Shown: positions 1 to 12,839, numbered from the stretch's first letter. The stretch is DNA of 64,000 nt from Megascapheus bottae (GCA_024803745.1 JANJXV010000016.1:42524525-42588524); one strand, 5' to 3'. A program made the numbers and translations. Notes: a model not told the origin generated them from the sequence alone.

Positions 1-158
1 AATTCATATTTTGTGATGCATGCATAATGTATATAAAAATGTCTCACAACTTCAGTATAAATTGGTTTTGTTTTAACTTCACTGTCTTTTTTTTTCTTGG
101 CACAGCTTAGTGTCCTCAGAGTTCTTTTAGACAGAAGATGCATCAAAAGAAAATTGAA

Positions 159-411
159 CTGGTCGCTGGTAGCTCGTGCTTGTAATCCTAGCTACTCAGG
201 AGACTGAGATCTGAGGACCACGGTTCAAAGCCAGCCCAGGCACGGAAGACTATGAGACTCTTATCTCCAATTAACCACCAGAAAACTGGAAGTAGTGCTG
301 TGGCTCAAATGGTAGAGCACCAGTTTTGAGCTGAAGAGTTCAGGACAGCGCCCAGGCCCAGAGTTCAAGCCCCACAACCAATGGGGTAGGTGGCGGGAGA
401 AAAAAAAAAAA
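159..411 (+). mobile_element. Dimeric SINE: 7SL/B1-like left half plus Geo right half
   Basis: The left half (about 159-280) reads like a B1/Alu family member: 'cttgtaatcctagctactc', then 'gctgagat'-type and 'ggttcaaagccagccc' blocks, then a 'gagactcttatctcc' block. The right half (about 281-385) carries 'gtgctgtggctcaaatggta' and 'cccagagttcaagcccc', the Geo module shared with the IDL-Geo SINEs of this window. An A-rich tail follows at about 399-411. No clean target-site duplication was found. It is a non-coding retroposon; the short antisense reading frame over it has no meaning. The family assignment is by pattern recognition only. Confidence 0.85.
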
Positions 412-2137
412 GGAAATGGAGTGGACTGGAAGGAGGTGTGCAGAAAAGTCTTCTGAGACACCATGTATCTAGCACCCAGAAGATTCACATGACGACCTGT
501 GATTAGGATGAGAGCTCTGCCTAACCAAAGACTCAGTGGACCACGGGTAAATGTTAAGGACAGCCCACAGGCGCCACCCTGGGCTTCAGCTTTCTCAAAA
601 TTTCATGATGGGAAAGTGATTTCTAAACCAAGCCAAACATACATAGGACCTTTTCAGTGCTGCAGGTGACCTCTCATTCCGTCTGTTCTCAGCCTGTGTT
701 GCTCTGCAAATCTGAGGTCGAAAGGATCTTGATTTCCGAACACCAGCATAACTTCCTGACGCTCAGTCCTCAGCCTCAGCCCTCTCTTGACCATCTCTGA
801 ACTCGTCCTTTCCTTTTTCCTGGATGAAAAGAAATTTGTTGTATTATAAAAGTGGTACATATTCAATATTTTAAAAAAAACAGAAAAAGCAAACATACCC
901 ACAAGACTTTCACCTTTACTATCTATAAGTATTTTCAAGATATGTGTGCATATAATACACATAGATTGTCAGTTTTTTCAGTGCCAGTTTGTTAGTAAAG
1001 GCTATTGTGGGTACGTCCTTAAAATTACTTTCATTGCTCCTGATTAGATAGCTGAGTACACTTTGGAATGTTTGACTTTTTATGATGAGGAGAGATGACA
1101 CAGAAAACATGTAAGAAAAGAAACAAAAATAGAGGGAAAGGTTCCTTGCTAGGTCCCCAAACTCTCAAACCAAAGGAAATGGGAAGGCAAGTCTAAGCAG
1201 AGGGGATGATTCAGAATTCAAGAGCATGTTAATGTGGTGGAACTGTTCAGGCCCCTAAAAATACGTGAAGAGACAAAGCAGCACCCCAGCTCCCGGAGCC
1301 AAACAACCTCCGAGGCTCTTGGGTTTGAGTACATTATCTCCTCTCTCTAGAACTGTGATGACAACAAATCACTTAATTGCTTTATTATAATTTTTATTAT
1401 CCATTTATTGTTATTATCAATTTATTTTATATACATATATTTTCTATAAAATGTCTACTTAGTTTATGGAAATATTACATTTTCCCATTTTTTTAATTTA
1501 ATTCCTCCATGACCTCCAATACTTTTTGTTCCCATTTCTCTTAGGGGTTTATTACTAATGTTAGTTCCCATCAGATAGTTTATCCCTCAGAGAAGCCTTA
1601 TCTCTGGATTCCACTTTGAATTATACTTCTGTAGCGCATATTCTAACTCTTTTGCTGGTAGCCTGTTGATCTTCCTAGATGGATCAGAAACTCATAGAAA
1701 GCATATGCCTGAGGTATTCATACAATATTTTTCTTTATTCTTATACACTTGTAAAAATAGCATGTTATTTGCAGATTGAAAATTATTAAATAGTTTTTAA
1801 GTAAAATAAAAATGGCAGAGTCAGTTGCACGATACGTTCTCTCTCTCTCTTCCTTGCCCCCCTCTCTCCCACCCTTCCTCTGTGACCCCTCCCCAAGGAA
1901 ACCTCAAGAAAATCAAAACAAGAACAGAAATCAACTTCATCAGAATTCTGCAAAACAGTCAAAGGTTTATAGTGACTAAGAAACACTGAATGGAGAAAGA
2001 AAATTTGAAAATACTACAGGGAGGCTCAGCCACGCCATTCTCTAGAATTAGTATAATGGGGAAAGGGGGAGGACAGACAAATCAGTAAAATAGCATTGAA
2101 AGTCAAGAATTAATAGCATACATATGAAGCTATATCT
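412..2137. other. Unique AT-rich DNA, no gene seen
   Basis: No recognisable exon, RNA gene or young repeat. It contains an AT-rich stretch near 1370-1500 and a short pyrimidine-rich tract near 1836-1895 that produces a spurious arginine/glutamate-rich antisense reading frame. Confidence 0.5.
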
Positions 2138-2154
2138 AAAAAGATAGTATTTCA

Positions 2155-2348
2155 GGGGGCCGGGAGTTTGGCCTAGTGGCAGAGTGCTTGCCTAGCATGC
2201 ACGAAGACCTGGGTTCGATTCTTTGGTACACCACATACATAGCAAAAAGCCGGAAGTGGTGCTGTGGCTCAAGTGGTAGAGCTCTAGCCTTGAGAAAGTC
2301 CAAGGACAGTGCTCAGGCCCTGAGCTCAAGCCCAGGACTGGCAAAAAA
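2155..2348 (+). mobile_element. IDL-Geo SINE, full length with target-site duplications
   Basis: The left half is tRNA-Ala/ID-like: 'gtttggcctagtggcagagt' covers the A-box and 'tgggttcgattc' the B-box of an RNA polymerase III promoter. The right half is the Geo module, with 'gtggctcaagtggtagagct' and 'ctgagctcaagcccaggact', and ends in an A-run. It is flanked by a 17-bp direct repeat, 'aaaaagatagtatttca', at 2138-2154 and again at about 2349-2365, the hallmark of L1-driven insertion. The intact duplication suggests a fairly young copy. The 60-codon reading frame over it is a by-product of the SINE. IDL-Geo is known from Geomyoidea, so this copy gives the main taxonomic clue. Confidence 0.9.
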
Positions 2349-2780
2349 AAAAAGATAGTATTTCAAGTTATTTGGGGAAATATAGACTATACATTAAGAC
2401 AATCTCCAAATGTCAGATTCTTAAATGCACAAAAAACGAAATCATTAAACTGCTAAAGTATGAATGATTCCCCCGTAACTTGTTGAGAAAATGTCTTCCG
2501 AGTATGCCTCAAATCTAAATGCAATTAGAAAACTTTCTACCTAATTACTTTTAAACAATACATGGTATTTTTTTAACAAAACCAAATTTCAAGCATGCAA
2601 GAAATAGTTGCTAATATACTCCAGATAACGTATTTAAACCCCTGATATAAAGATCTCTTTATTTCAAAAAAAAACATGTCTTAATTGTGGGTAAACTAAA
2701 ATATATTTACCATGTACGTGTCCTTTCAAGAATATATACCTGTGGGTAATTCAATCTAGTTAATTAAATTGAAATTATAT
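2349..2780. other. Unique AT-rich DNA
   Basis: After the right target-site duplication of the SINE the sequence is AT-rich with no repeat or gene that I recognise. Confidence 0.5.
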
Positions 2781-3160
2781 ATGTGTATGTCTCACTTATC
2801 ACTTAGTGGTGACTGTAATGACATGTACTCTACTTTTCAAGGGTGTATAGTACATAATCCTTAAATACCGTTACAATTTCTACAACAGGTTCTTTTGAGA
2901 TCATTCCTCCTGTTCTCCTATAGTTCTGCATCCTTTAACCAATGTTTTCCAACCATTCTCCACCATCCTGTGGCAATCCCTATCTTAATTTCAAAAGATT
3001 ACCCTTTAAGTTTAGATGTATGAGAAGAGCATGCAGCACTTGTCTCTTGACTTTATTTCCCCTAATCAAACACCCTCCACTTTGTTCTGCCTTTTAAATT
3101 ACATGGTTTCCTTCTTTTTATAACCAGCTCTTACTCCATGGGCTGTTTTCATGTTCCAAT
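2780..3160 (-). mobile_element. Old L1 3' remnant, antisense
   Basis: Several blocks in order resemble the reverse complement of the 3' part of old mammalian L1: 'caagggtgtatagtacataa', the 'aaccattctccaccatcctg' block, 'tgagaagagcatgcagcact' and a 'ccatgggctgttttcatg' block. The match is diverged and has no poly-A tail or duplications left, so it is an ancient insertion. Subfamily not determined. Confidence 0.5.
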
Positions 3161-3318
3161 AAAAATTAAAAAAACAACTGGACATGATAATAGGCTAAAA
3201 ATACAGTGAAAATTATGAATAATAAAGGAAGCTTAACTATATGAAGGTAATATTAAACTTCAATAAAGTTAAGTAAAATTGACACTTCTATTTCAAACAT
3301 GATATATGCATATAACTC

Positions 3319-3319
3319 T

Positions 3320-3401
<82 letters not shown>

Positions 3402-3418
3402 GAGAGAGAGAGAAAGAG
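3319..3418. repeat. Compound microsatellite (TG)n then (AG)n
   Basis: About 30 bp of TG repeat runs directly into about 60 bp of AG repeat with few interruptions. Likely length-polymorphic. Confidence 0.97.
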
Positions 3419-4795
3419 TTTATCTAAACTTATTTTTCTGAATGTATTAAGCAATTGATATTTCAGAAGTCTGGAACAAAGAAAAATGAGTCCTTTTGCT
3501 TCCAGGTCATTAATTTGAAATCAGTTCATCTCAGTAGTAGCTCTAAGTATTAAATATAAGCTGTCCAGGGTGGTCTAGAACAGAATACAATGTCTTCTGT
3601 GTTCCAAGCTGAAGCCAGCCACATGCACTAATAAGCAGCAAACTAGCTCCATTGAGTGTCTTTTCTTAGCAGAGTAAAGGTAGACAATAAACCTTTTTCC
3701 ACTGTTTAAACTCAACTAAGAAATACATAGACATGTTCTATTTTGTTCTCACCTCAGTAGTGGAACGAATTAGTCTATAGCTTACTAAGATTAGAAATTG
3801 AGGTCAAAGACCTTATTTAGATTATAGGACTACATTATTAAGAAGAGGGGTTGTTTCTGGAGATGAGAACACAGTAAAAATCCAATGACTTTCCTTTTTC
3901 ATAATTGTATTTCACTGGGATACAATGCCTTGGCCCCAGTAGACACTCTATCATAACCTTGTAATTAAGGGGTAGATGGATGGAAGGAAGGGAGATAGAT
4001 AGCTGAATAATGATGACCATCTGAGAGTTAAAAATGATACAAAACCCACAATATATCCAGCTACTTTTACACAGCTTGAAAATACATCAAAAGGAACACT
4101 GGTTTAATTAGGCACATTCATCTTGGAACTGGCCTGGGAGGTAAAGCACAAAACAGGAGAGGCGAGCACACATCCTTCACTCTCCCCTTCCCCAGAAGAG
4201 GCTGTGCCCACAATTCCACTCTCTTTGCTTTCTCCACCTGCCATACCTTGTGCCAAGTCAGGTCTGACACCATTGTCTTCTTTGTTTGATCTCATGCATC
4301 AATCCCTCATTTAAATAACCGATTGCTTCTGAGTCAGTGCTGGGATGCCTGATTTTGACTTTCAACGTGGTGACCTTAAGAGACAGGAACAACGTGGTGA
4401 AAGCGTACTCTGGGTGGTGTTGAGAGAGTTCACGGAGAAAATTAGATCTGAGGACTCTGACTCCACTCGTAGTCTAATCCACGGATGGATGGAATTTGAG
4501 TCAACCTCTGGGCGCAGCTGGCGTTACAGGGCAGGGCCTTTGAGCAAGTATTTAACTTTGAAGTGCACCTCCTGGCTCTCGACCCAGTTACTCCAGTTTG
4601 CTTTCTTGTAGTCAGCAGGTGAAGAGCCCCTACCACATGTTCTGACACTACGATATTCTGCAGTATCTCAGGCCCAAATCAATGCATCTAGCTGCCCAGT
4701 GGACTGGAACTTTTGAATCAAATTTTGTCTTTCCTCTTTCAAATGGTTTCTCATAGATATTTGTCACAGCAAAGAAAAAAAAAGACTAACTCCAG
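3419..4795. other. Unique DNA, no gene seen
   Basis: No recognisable repeat. Overlapping short reading frames on both strands near 4104-4648 show no protein family I know, and neither strand has convincing splice structure. Confidence 0.45.
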
Positions 4796-4799
4796 AACA

Positions 4800-5045
4800 T
4801 CCAGAGTGTTTTCCTGGGCAGTAGAGAAGTGTGAACACTTGATAAATGTTTATTGAAGTAAATCAAATAGCTGGATGCTATTTTCTGTTTACTTACTCCA
4901 AAAATACTCCAGAATTTAGAATGTACTGAGCACAATTCTGAGTGTCAGAGCTTCAGCACTGCACAACCCAAGCAGAAGAACTTCCTGCCTTCACAGTGGA
5001 GTAGGCAAACACGAACCAAGATAAACCTGGCAGATTTGGGCTAGT
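4800..5045 (+). repeat. L2-like ancient LINE relics
   Basis: Two adjacent pieces resemble L2 3' sequence. The first is around 'gataaatgtttattgaagta' (4839-4858). The second runs from 'tactgagcacaattctgagt' through 'cagcactgcacaacccaagc' to 'acttcctgccttcacagtgg', matching the usual L2 order of 'tactatgtgcc', 'ggcactgggg' and 'tccctgccctca' motifs. Strongly diverged; the call rests on remembered consensus order. Confidence 0.45.
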
Positions 5046-6570
5046 CCAGAGCTTTGGTGTTAAGATGAGGGCTGGAGAGGAAGTCATTGCCACTGAGATT
5101 AGAAAGGTCAGGAAGAGATTCACTGGAGTCAGGAGCTGTGTGTGAAGACAGAGCCTGCAGGGCTGGAGGAAGGGTCTCACAAAGGCTGCTTCTCACTGAG
5201 GAAGTCCAACATGGAGGCACAGAAGCAAGGTCCTGAACTGTAACCCCTCGAGGAACAGAAAAAGGCACAGCTCTGCCACCACTCTGTCTGTGGTGTTTGG
5301 TTATGGCAGCCCAAGCAGACAAAAACATTCCTGCAAGAGGAGTTAGAGAAATATTTTAAACCATAGACTCATATAAACTCCCTAACTTATCCATAACCAC
5401 ATCAATCAATCTTTCATATCATATAAAATGAACAAAACCTTAATCAAAACATTGTGTAGAAGAGGATCAATGAAGTCATTTTCTTACCATTCCCTTGCAT
5501 TCAGCATAGTGTAAAATATTTAACATCCTGGATTTGTGATGCAACCTTCACTGCTTTACTCCAGTGATTAAATGGTTGAGGCATCTGAAAAACTGTGACA
5601 GTGCTAAATTTAGAGTACTTGCTCAAAGGGTATTAACAAAAAATACTGGACAGATACATTTCCAAACCCATCCAACTTTTAAAAACTAAACATGAATTGT
5701 TTGAATTTGCAAGCATTTTCTTGATTTTATCTATTTTCTAAACAGCTGAGGTATTGTAATCAATGGTTAATTTCAAGAGTATTTATTATAGAACTATAAT
5801 AAAAATCCATTCCTATCATCCCATCAAAGCCAAATGCTAGGCTTAAACCAGAACTGTGTAAGACAGTGGACTATCAAGGTTCAAATGGGAATTTAAGGCA
5901 ATTGTAATTTCAGTGGTTGGGGTGGAAGAAAGTTCCAATGAACATGAGGAGATGTACAAAATGTTCTTGCTATGAAAAGATTATCACAGCCAGACACCTC
6001 AATAATGCAGTTACAAAAGGCTGAGGAAAGGAGTACATTTTTTTTTTGCTTGCTGTGAAATACTGAGGTCAGAAAAGACATCAGGAAGGATTTGTAAATT
6101 GCAAATTAGGGGGAAGAAAGCCCTTAGCAGGTTCTCTTTGATGAAACCTTTGCTATCAGCTTTTATGTCTTATTGACATATATCTTATTCATCTCTTTGA
6201 AAAATAAAGCTAATAATGTAGGTCCTGATTGCCACAGAAGGTGTTGAGGAAAATGCACAGCAATCATTGACTCTGGTCTTACTGTTCAACAGTGAGCCAT
6301 CGGGGCAAAGTGGTCTGATCTTCTAGAGTGAGGACTCATTGAAACCGGGCCTGGTGGCTAAATACTGACTGAGGCTGTGGTTTAAGAGCAGACTCTTTTC
6401 CCTTTCAGGCTGTGAAGCTAGTCTGCTATAATTTCACCAGTGCTGAAGATAATATAAAATCTCTGGGACAGAGTGAAAAGACTCTGCTCCCCACAGCAAG
6501 TGTCAGTGCCTGTCACTCAAGCATTCCTATGTCTCTGTGCCTTAATCCCCGGTGCCAAGAAGGCAAGGAA
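5046..6570. other. Unique DNA, no gene seen
   Basis: AT-rich, with no recognised repeat or coding exon. The antisense reading frame at 5041-5328 (95 codons) has no recognisable family. Confidence 0.45.
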
Positions 6571-6770
6571 GGAGCCTGGGTGTGGTGACTCATACCTGTA
6601 ATCCCAGCCACTCAAGAGGCAGAGATTGGAAGGATATAAATACGAAGCTAACCTAGGCAAATCTGGTGAGACGCCATGTCAACCAACAAGCCAGGCATGG
6701 TGGCGCATCACAGAATCCCAGTTAGGGAGAAGGTAGCAAGGTGGGAGCCCAGCCCAGCCAACAGCAGGGG
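6571..6770 (+). mobile_element. B1/Alu-like 7SL-derived SINE, possibly dimeric
   Basis: The first unit holds 'tgactcatacctgtaatccc', 'ccactcaagaggcagagatt' and a 'gaagctaacctaggcaaatc' block ending in 'ggtgagacgccatgtc'. A second unit starts with 'gccaggcatggtggcgcatc' about 115 bp later and decays by about 6770. There is no Geo module. The 127-codon reading frame from 6676 begins inside this element and is rejected as a gene. Confidence 0.7.
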
Positions 6771-7435
6771 ACGAGGGGTAAACTCATGCCACAACCAAGG
6801 CACCTTGTCTTACTGTGCACAACTCATTTCGAGGAAAGCTGAACCACACAGGAACAGTTTAAGAAGCGAAGGCAAAACGAACTCACAGAATCAGATATTC
6901 AAACCAGAAATGCCAGGAGAGCAGAGGGCACACATGGCACCCTCCACGCACCATGTGGTTTTATATTCTTTCAACCTGAAGGGGAGAGCCAGGCGAAGAG
7001 GGGTTTCCAGCGGCACAGAATCCAAAATGTGTGCCAGAAACTTGAAAAAAAATATCTAATCTAAAAGGACTCCAGTCTTCAGGAACAGAAGACTCCTATG
7101 ACAGAAATTGCAGAGAGGTATTTTAAGTTAATATGAGGGAGAAAGAATTAATAATTCCAACTCACACAACCTCAGAAAATAAGGCAAGGTTTCACATGGA
7201 GGTAAATTGTAGGAACTTTAATACTTGCAGAAGACAGTTGGCTGAATCATCTAAGGGAGTGACGACCAACCACTGGCCCCAAGAGGAAACCTGGCTTCCC
7301 TGGACGCCTGCCGGATAGGCAGATTCCCAGGCATTGCCTCACGCTGCCAGGAGCAGAGTTCTGAGAGAGGGGTACAGACAGCAATCGAGGATTTACCAAG
7401 TCCCTCTTGGTTTCTAGCCCCGATTAAAGTTTTAT
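6771..7435. other. Unique DNA, no gene seen
   Basis: Reading frames of 127 and 61 codons overlap this stretch. Neither resembles a known protein and the first starts in a SINE. Confidence 0.4.
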
Positions 7436-7439
7436 TTTT

Positions 7440-7645
7440 GGAAGTACCTGTGCTTGTTCACAGATCAACATGCTTATTAGGATGATGCTCTACCACTTGA
7501 ACCAAATCTCCAGTCCTGCTTTTCGTTGTTAACTTCAGAGGTGGATTCCAGGGAACTTTCCCACCTAGGCTGGCCTAGCACAGGGATTCTTCAGCTCCCA
7601 GCGTCCTGACTAGCGAGGATCACAGCCACAGGTGCTTGGCTCGCT
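7440..7645 (-). mobile_element. Old composite SINE: B1-like head plus tRNA-like tail, antisense
   Basis: Read on the minus strand, a B1-like unit (about 7535-7645, ending in 'ccacctaggctggcctagca' as seen on the plus strand) is followed by a tRNA-like unit with an A-box-like block, seen on the plus strand as 'gctctaccacttgaaccaaa'. This order recalls B1-dID type SINEs known from other rodents. It is too diverged to be sure, and duplications are not visible. Confidence 0.55.
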
Positions 7646-9189
7646 ATTTGTCTTTAATAAATTCTGTGGCAGTCATGCAGTTGCCTTGCTCAGTATATAC
7701 TAAGTATTCTCAAAGAAAAGATTTGATAAAACTAAGATCTAACTTCATAGACATACAAAAAAACCAAATTAGAGATTTGCATTGTATGTTCTCAAACGAA
7801 TCACATTTTAATCATGGTACTTTCCCTGATGAGCAACTTAAACTTTAAATAAATGACTGCAAAAGAAAGAATAATGCATCTCAACACTGATTTAGGATCA
7901 ACACTTCCTACATACTCATTAATTTTGTAAATAGATTAGTAGCCACAATGGAAATGCTATGATTGGACTTCTTTCCTAATGCATGTTTTTACATGTCTAA
8001 TTGTTCAGAAAACTATAAAGAAATCAATGTTGTTTCTTTTCTGGTTAGATTCATAGCTGGTGGTTGAGTTTGACCTTTATAATGTCTTCATAAATTTTAT
8101 ATATTTGATTGTTATTGCAAGCGTTGTTATATTGCAAGCATTTGGCTCTCACTCTTGTCTCCAGTAAATTAATTTTTCAGGAGTTAATCTCAAACACAAT
8201 TGCAAGCAAGATTCTTTCCTTGGTTCAGTAGTTTGCTAGCACAAAATATTAACAATAAGCTGAGGGAATTCTTCTTAATCTAAAACAAAACAAACAAAAA
8301 GAAGTGGTCTGAGAAAAACAGACTGGAAGGTTGTGATAGTTGCTATGGATACTAAACTTCTTCACAGATTTGAGTCCTGTATATGAGCACAAAATATTAG
8401 CCACTTGATTAACTGGTGACTTTATTCGGAAATGCTATAATTTTTACTATTTGTATGTTCTACCATAGATTTATGTATTAACCTTCACAAATGAGACAAG
8501 TTTGAGGGGGGGAAAGGGAGTCTCTGATTTCCAATTTCTTTGGAAGTATGATTTGAAATACATCAAGGCTATCTAGAACTTCAAGCAATAAATCACATTC
8601 ATGAAAAGTTGCTTAGCCACCTTTTTTTTTTTTTACTGTGTTGCGGTAAGAAATGAACAACCCTAACAAAAGCTTGTAATAATACCTTAGGGGAAAAGGT
8701 GGGTAAGAATTTTAGTAAAGCATGCGAATAAGAAAGTTATCAGCAGAATTTTGTGTAATCCAGATTTTTACCTTAAGTGAAATTCCTATTTCAACGGTTC
8801 CAATCACTAGTAAACATCCACACTTTGTGGGATTGCATGGAATATGTCCTCATTTGTTTAAAAATACAGCCCAGGGTGTGAGATGATATTGATGCTAATG
8901 GACTGCTTTTAGCTTCTCTACCCTGATGACAAGGAATACACCAAGGTGGCTTGCCAGGACACTCGTGGGTCACAGCTGCCCAGGGTTCTGTGCTGGCATG
9001 CTTCCCTCTTTACACACGACATTTTCTTCCCCTATACACTATTGTAATTACCTCACACAGTAGCCAATCCAGTGGGCTGAGTTTGGGTAGATGCTCATTT
9101 GTGAGTGAAAATGAGCAAGAAGTAGCTGGGTCATGGAGACATCGACCTCAGGAAGAATGAATCCCAACCACAAAGGCCTGGGTTTTACT
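7646..9189. other. Unique AT-rich DNA, no gene seen
   Basis: No recognised repeat except a T12 run near 8622-8633. Reading frames of 60-70 codons look like chance. Confidence 0.45.
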
Positions 9190-9446
9190 CCTACAGGGCA
9201 GTCCTAGGTAATGTCAGTGAACGGGGTTGTAAACTACGGCGACATTACATGGAGGCTGCTTGTACACACGCTCCTCTCCACTCCCACATCCGCTCCTGAT
9301 ATGCAATGCCATGCACCAGGACATGACATGGCAGGAGGCCCTCGCCAGTTATGGCTGCCCATCTTCTCAGCCTCCGAAGTAATAAACCCCAAATAAACTT
9401 CTCTGGTGTTTTGTGACACAGTGCCACTCAATAGATTAAGACAGTA
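9190..9446 (+). mobile_element. Possible MaLR/MLT-type solo LTR relic
   Basis: The stretch ends with 'ctcagcctccgaagtaataa', 'cttctctggtgttttgtgac' and 'aatagattaagacag'. That order (AATAAA-like signal, 'tggtattttgttatagca', 'gactaagac') is typical of the 3' end of mammalian MaLR LTRs. The upstream 'acatgacatggcaggaggcc' block would fit the LTR body. No internal viral genes are seen nearby. An antisense 157-codon reading frame overlaps it and shows no known protein. Assignment is tentative. Confidence 0.4.
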
Positions 9447-12400
9447 ATTGATAATGAAATGTATGGCACCCCTCATTGTTTTCCTAAAAGTGGTCATATA
9501 TAAGGATAACAATAAGAAGATTGCATAATAGGTAAGATAAATTGCAGCATAGACACAATTTTTTTTCGGGCTATTAAAAGGATAGAGGCCAAGATTTTCT
9601 GCTGTTTCAGAAGGCCTTTGTCTACGTTTCATAAAGCAAACAGAAAGAAATATGCCAAAACTAGATATAGTTTTCAAAGGTGAATGCACAAATTGAGACT
9701 TTACCACTTCACCAGAGCAGATAATTGAACAATTGCATTAATTATAATTTGAAAAGCACAGGCAGACCTGATGAATTATTATCACAGGCTGCAAGTGTTG
9801 CAAAAATAAATTTTGGGAAAATTATTTCCCAGAACAGCAATCAGACTTAGGAATTTCTTCCAAATTCTATGAAAATTCTAAGTCTTACCTTTAATATACA
9901 GTATTTCACAGAAAAGATATACAGAAGTGCTCTTTTAGGAGATCATAATCCTATGCTACCAATGGCATTTTTGTCATGTACTTAAACTGTTAAGCAGAAT
10001 TTCTACATGTTTTAAGTTGTTTTTCACAGACTCAGTGATTTTTATTCAGTAAGCATTATTTGAGATATTGACAAATATGAAGATTTCAAATGCATGTTTT
10101 CTATTCCCACCAATGCTACTAAATCTTTGCTGTTTTGGCATCACATGGAGGAAAGTTTTTTGGAAGGGTGTGGTTAGGAATGAATTCTTCTCTAGAAAGT
10201 CACCACAGGACAGTGTGGCATGTTCAGACCTGAAGATGAGAACAATTGGATGAGGCATTCACAACCTCCTTTACAACTCCCTGAAGCCTACAGAGTCACT
10301 CCCTCTTAAAGAATGAAAATATGCAGTTCACACATTCATAGCAGTTAAGGAAAAGAGCACTAGATATGACAATCTAAATTCTACCTACATCTTCCCAATT
10401 TTCGGAATTGTGAAAGGCATCCAGCCCTCAGCAAGTTCAGTAAGTGAACTCACAGGAGGAAGAATTCTCATGAGTGCAACAAGCAGATAAAGAAGTTCAT
10501 ATTTACGCTACGAGTTGAACCGAATGAATGCCTTCGGGGATATGGAGTTACTTTTCTCTGCCATCATAAAATGAAGGCTTCAGAAATGTTTCCTTTAGCA
10601 AACAAAGAATGGGCCATGTGCAAGATTACAGGGAAAAGGGAATGTCTAATTCTGTATACAGATCAGCCTAGAGGAAGACTGGGAAAAGTGATTCTGGACG
10701 TCACCCAAATCCTATTAACCAAGAAAAGTCAACAGACGGAACAGTGTACTTAAATCACCAGTTGTTCTTTACGGTGCCCTTCAGGGGAGGTATTAGCCCC
10801 AGTTCATGTATGTAAACAAGCCCCCACGGTCAAAGTAGTTTGTGACAAAGCGCAGGGTCTACAGATCCAATGGCCTAGCTGTTGTTTCCAAACAGGGGCT
10901 CTATCCACTCCCGCAGCACAGCTCCAAGGCAAATCACCAGTTTACTCAAATGTTTATTTCTGAATTGAATGCACAGGTGGAAACAAGAAAATAGAGGAAC
11001 TTCTTTTCACTTCAAATAACTGGAGCATCCTGATGGTGACAGGTGGTTGGGGGGGGAGGGACAACAGCAGAGGCCACGTGCCTCCTGGTGAAAAGATAGC
11101 ACAGGCTGTGAAATGAGCAGAGCTGCCATTTGCGGGCCTAGGTCTGTCCCCAGTGGCTGTGTGTGTGTGTGTGTGCGCTAGCTCTGATTCTAAGTCACCC
11201 TGCCCTTTGCCCTTCTACTTATCTGTCAGCTTTACACAACATGTGATGCGGGTCTGTTCTGAGTGATGGACGTTTTCCTTCCTCCTTCAATCACGGCTTC
11301 TAGATAGAGCCCACCAGTCGTTTCTGCTCAAAGCTCTTAAATGTACACCCTTACTCTAGGTCATTTCTATTGTAATTGCTATTTCTGGTCATCCCATGGC
11401 GTAAAATGGAGACACTGTGACTTACAACGTTCCTTAACACCTTCTTCCCACAACAGCCTTCTTTACAATGTTATTGTCTCTGCCAAGTCAGTATCATTTG
11501 TTTATTTCTACAATCAAATCGTTGAAAAATGATGAATACTGACCCCCTTGTTTCTTGTATAACTAATTTTTAAGATTTTTGAAAGTGATTTTAAGAAAAA
11601 CACCATTTTGAGTCAAGTAATAGACAGATACATTTTTATTATACTTCCATAATTTATTTCAGTGTGTGTGTGTGTGTGTGTGTGTGTGTATCCACGGCTG
11701 ACACATGAAGAAGTGATCTGTTGAGAATATCAAGGTAAAAATTAGTATCATTTGACACTTCATAAGTTGAGTCATTCAATCATAAATTGATTCATTCAAT
11801 CAATTTTTATTCAATCAAACAACATGTACTATGCAAGTACAATGTGCCATGTCTTAAGAAACCACGTATATCCAAATACATTTCAAAATGTTAAGCTTTA
11901 GCCTTTTAAGAAACAACTAAAGCCAAATATCTATTTTTATGGTGTTCAAAATACTAAACTCTAGCACAACTGAAAATAAATATGCACCTATTATGTTAAA
12001 TAGAGTTTGGTGCTGAGGAAGAATTCTGTTACTTTCATTTTATTAGAAGATTATATTCTCTTCCCTTAAATTAGTGAATGATAGCAAAATCTTAAGAAAT
12101 ACAAAACAGGTTTTAATGGATTCAAGCACAAAAAAATAAGGTGATGAGACATTTCACAATAGTCTAGAATATTTTCATTTGAAACATTCTAAACATTTTC
12201 CTAAAATAAGAAATGTAATAAAAATTGCTTCTTATATTTCAGAAAAATACAGTGGAAACCTAATTTACAGCAATCGTTCTGTCCATTTGTTTCGTTTTGC
12301 TAATGGGGAATTTAGACTGTATTAGGTTTATTTGCATATGCATACATCAGACAATGCGCATGAGCCTAGGAGAAAGTTACCCACACAGTCCTGTCTGCCT

Positions 12401-12740
12401 TCCCTCTATATCTCTTGCATATTTCACATTCTCTCCTACAGTTTCATCTGTTTGGCTATTTCATTCCAACAGCTTGATTCTTCTTTCCTATTCTCTATGT
12501 TCTGTAACACATTTTAAACTATGTATTTTTTCTCGTTTACAAGTATATACACTATTGTTAATTTCTGGGATGATGTTTTTCTTTAATTTCTTTTCATTCC
12601 AGTTTCAAATACATTGTTGCTCATCTGTTTCTCTTTTACATTTGTCTTTCCTGTTGCATTTGATATGTTCGTTTCTTATTTAACTGAGGAAGCCAGGAAG
12701 GGGTTTCGGTTTTCGTTTCTTTGGGGTTGGATTTTGTCGT
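9447..12740. other. Unique DNA with short TG repeats, no gene seen
   Basis: Two TG microsatellites lie at about 11157-11175 and 11661-11689. A weak L2-like block may lie near 11790-11860. The 128-codon frame at 12297-12683 is pyrimidine-rich and hydrophobic, as expected from T-rich DNA, and shows no known domain. Confidence 0.45.
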
Positions 12741-12746
12741 GGTTTT

Positions 12747-12790
12747 GGTTTGCAGGTCCTGGGGCTTGAACTCAGTGCGCCATACTTGGC
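12747..12790 (-). mobile_element. Geo SINE 3' fragment, antisense
   Basis: The plus strand reads 'tgcaggtcctggggcttgaa' followed by 'ctcagtgcgc', the reverse complement of the Geo 3' end seen in the complete copies. Only about 40 bp remains. Confidence 0.55.
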
Positions 12791-12839
12791 CAATAGCATA
12801 TGAGTGTGAGTGTTCATTCTTCTGCTGCAAACTCTTGCC

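Noticed and set aside
3319..3418. Possible CRISPR-like or tandem array
   Set aside because: Simple TG and AG dinucleotide repeats with no spacers; a eukaryotic microsatellite.
6676..7059. 127-codon plus-strand open frame
   Set aside because: Begins inside a B1-like SINE, shows no known domain, and the codon pattern looks random.
9190..9446. Possible endogenous retrovirus with genes
   Set aside because: Only an LTR-like tail is visible; no gag, pol or env remnants were recognised on either side.
9234..9707. 157-codon antisense open frame with a hydrophobic stretch, the longest in the window
   Set aside because: Overlaps an LTR-like relic; no recognisable family, and AT-rich DNA readily gives hydrophobic frames.
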